8,393 nucleotides of DNA from JBKJVQ01 sp046717125 (lineage in GTDB: Bacteria > Pseudomonadota > Alphaproteobacteria > Rhizobiales > Methyloligellaceae), in NCBI GenBank assembly GCA_046717125.1, contig JBKJVQ010000102.1:1-8393 (forward strand), read 5' to 3'. Made by a program: the position numbers and the translations under genes. The notes under the pieces were generated by a model. It was given only the letters and a program-made list of their open reading frames with translations. It did no database searches and had not been told where the DNA came from. Shown here piece by piece: positions 7,547 through 8,393 of the stretch; position 1 is the first letter of the stretch; every line of letters begins with the position of its first letter.

Positions 7547-7557
7547 GACAGGCATGA
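7543..7557 (+). other. Four-codon mini-ORF (MRQA) bridging nuoM and nuoN
   Basis: An ATG overlaps the nuoM stop in ATGA (7543-7546) and opens a four-codon frame, Met-Arg-Gln-Ala. It ends at TGA 7555-7557, which itself overlaps the first ATG of nuoN (7554) in a second ATGA. The sequence shows this arrangement directly. That ribosomes use it as a stepping stone for coupling nuoM to nuoN is inference, and it may be chance; no product function is proposed. Confidence 0.25.
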
Positions 7558-8393
7558 TGGATACCTCCGCGCCGATCATGCAGGGCGTCAGCCTGATCCT
7601 GCCGGAGATCGTCCTGTCGCTCGGCGCGATGGGTCTCCTGATGCTCGGCCTCATCGAGCGTGAGAAACAGGCCGAGCTGATCTCGTGGTTGGCCGCCGGC
7701 CTGATCGCGGTGGCCGCCATTCTCGTCGCGCGGGAGGGCGTCGCCACCGAGATGGCGTTCGCGGGCGGGTTCGTATCGGACCCGTTCGCGCGCATCATGA
7801 AGCTGATGATGCTGACCGGCGCGGGCGTGACGCTCGTGATGTCGATCGACTACATGCGCGACGCAAAGCTGCTCCGGATGGAATTTCCCGTCCTCATCCT
7901 GCTCGCGACAGCAGGCATGATGCTGATGATCTCGGCGAACGATCTGATCGCGCTTTATGTCGGCCTCGAACTGCAAAGTCTCGCGCTGTACGTCATCGCC
8001 GCGTTCAACCGGGATTCTGTGCGCTCCAGCGAGGCGGGCCTCAAATATTTCGTTCTGGGCGCGCTTTCGTCCGGCCTGCTGCTCTATGGCGCGTCGCTGA
8101 TCTACGGTTTCACGGGCGCGACCAGTTTCCCGCTCATCGCCGAGGCACTCGGTCAGGGCCAGCCGTCGATCGGCGTGGTGTTCGGCCTCGTTTTCGTGTT
8201 TGCGGGACTCGCGTTCAAGATTGCGGCAGTGCCGTTCCATATGTGGACGCCCGATGTCTATGAAGGCGCGCCGACTCCGGTAACGGCATTCTTCGCCGCC
8301 GCGACCAAGATCGCCGCCATGGCGATGACCGTGCGCTTCGCCGTCGACGCATTTCCGCTGGCGACGGAACAGTGGCGCCAGATCGTCGTGTTC
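7554..8393 (+). CDS. nuoN: NADH-quinone oxidoreductase subunit N (NuoN), 5' part, cut by window end
   Basis: NuoN (ND2 homologue) is the proximal antiporter-like proton-pumping subunit, next to NuoK. The frame runs unbroken for 280 codons to the window edge; NuoN is usually about 480 residues, so about 200 are missing on the right. Visible pump residues are Glu139 (YVGLELQSLALYVI), Lys164 (LKYFVLGALSSG), Lys222 and His229 (FKIAAVPFHMWTPDVYEGAP) and Lys252 (AATKIAAMAM), matching E. coli Glu133, Lys158, Lys217, His224 and Lys247. The helix-12 lysine lies beyond the edge. Two adjacent ATGs compete as start: 7554, overlapping the mini-ORF stop, and 7557. GAGA (7545-7548) is 5 or 8 bases away, so the choice is open, and only one Met differs. 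Position after nuoM fits the operon order. The rest of nuoN should follow directly to the right. Confidence 0.97.
   Translation, partial: MMDTSAPIMQGVSLILPEIVLSLGAMGLLMLGLIEREKQAELISWLAAGLIAVAAILVAREGVATEMAFAGGFVSDPFARIMKLMMLTGAGVTLVMSIDYMRDAKLLRMEFPVLILLATAGMMLMISANDLIALYVGLELQSLALYVIAAFNRDSVRSSEAGLKYFVLGALSSGLLLYGASLIYGFTGATSFPLIAEALGQGQPSIGVVFGLVFVFAGLAFKIAAVPFHMWTPDVYEGAPTPVTAFFAAATKIAAMAMTVRFAVDAFPLATEQWRQIVVF

Noticed and set aside
6626..7798. A 390-codon open frame on the minus strand across nuoM and nuoN
   Set aside because: It is a shadow of GC-rich coding DNA: the translation is rich in His, Arg, Asp and Glu with no recognisable domain, and it spans two well-supported plus-strand genes.
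1..8393. A novel or mobile system hidden among the nuo genes
   Set aside because: Every base except short junctions of 3-8 bases is accounted for by conserved complex I genes, all on one strand, with no inserted gene, inverted repeat pair, array or shift in composition that I can see.

Overview
The window is a piece of a bacterial NADH:quinone oxidoreductase (respiratory complex I, NDH-1) operon. It reads only on the plus strand in the canonical order nuoG (3' part) - nuoH - nuoI - nuoJ - nuoK - nuoL - nuoM - nuoN (5' part). The DNA is GC-rich with GC-rich third codon positions. The proteins resemble the alphaproteobacterial type: NuoG has no N7 cluster cysteines, NuoH carries an ADRKVWAAVQ motif, NuoI is a short 163-residue ferredoxin-like subunit, and NuoL starts MYTAIVFLPLLG. 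My best guess is an alphaproteobacterium, probably Hyphomicrobiales (Rhizobiales). I cannot support a family or genus.

Layout: 1-1659 holds the last 552 codons of nuoG, including the N4 [4Fe-4S] site and the molybdopterin-oxidoreductase-like domain; the N-terminal part carrying N1b and N5 lies left of the window. 1652-2671 is nuoH, the membrane subunit next to the quinone site. 2680-3171 is nuoI, with two [4Fe-4S] clusters. 3175-3783 is nuoJ and 3780-4085 is nuoK, small membrane subunits of the proton-transfer path. 4092-6032 is nuoL, 6029-7546 is nuoM and 7554 to the right edge is nuoN, the three antiporter-like proton-pumping subunits. nuoN is cut after 280 codons.

How they work together: electrons from NADH pass along the FeS chain in the peripheral arm (NuoG N4, then onward to NuoI N6a and N6b) to quinone at the NuoH interface. 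The energy is relayed through the charged axis of NuoH/J/K into NuoN, NuoM and NuoL to pump protons. The key charged membrane residues are visible in every subunit, so the complex looks functional.

Packing is extreme. Successive genes overlap by 4-8 bases or are separated by 3-8 bases, so no stretch has room for an internal promoter or terminator, and translational coupling is likely. There is no gene-free stretch longer than 8 bases. I see no RNA gene, mobile element, CRISPR array or long repeat. This is an ordinary, well-conserved housekeeping region and I do not find an undescribed system. The points worth a second look are small: a TTG start for nuoL directly behind an in-frame nuoK stop, a four-codon mini-ORF bridging nuoM and nuoN, and start-site details.
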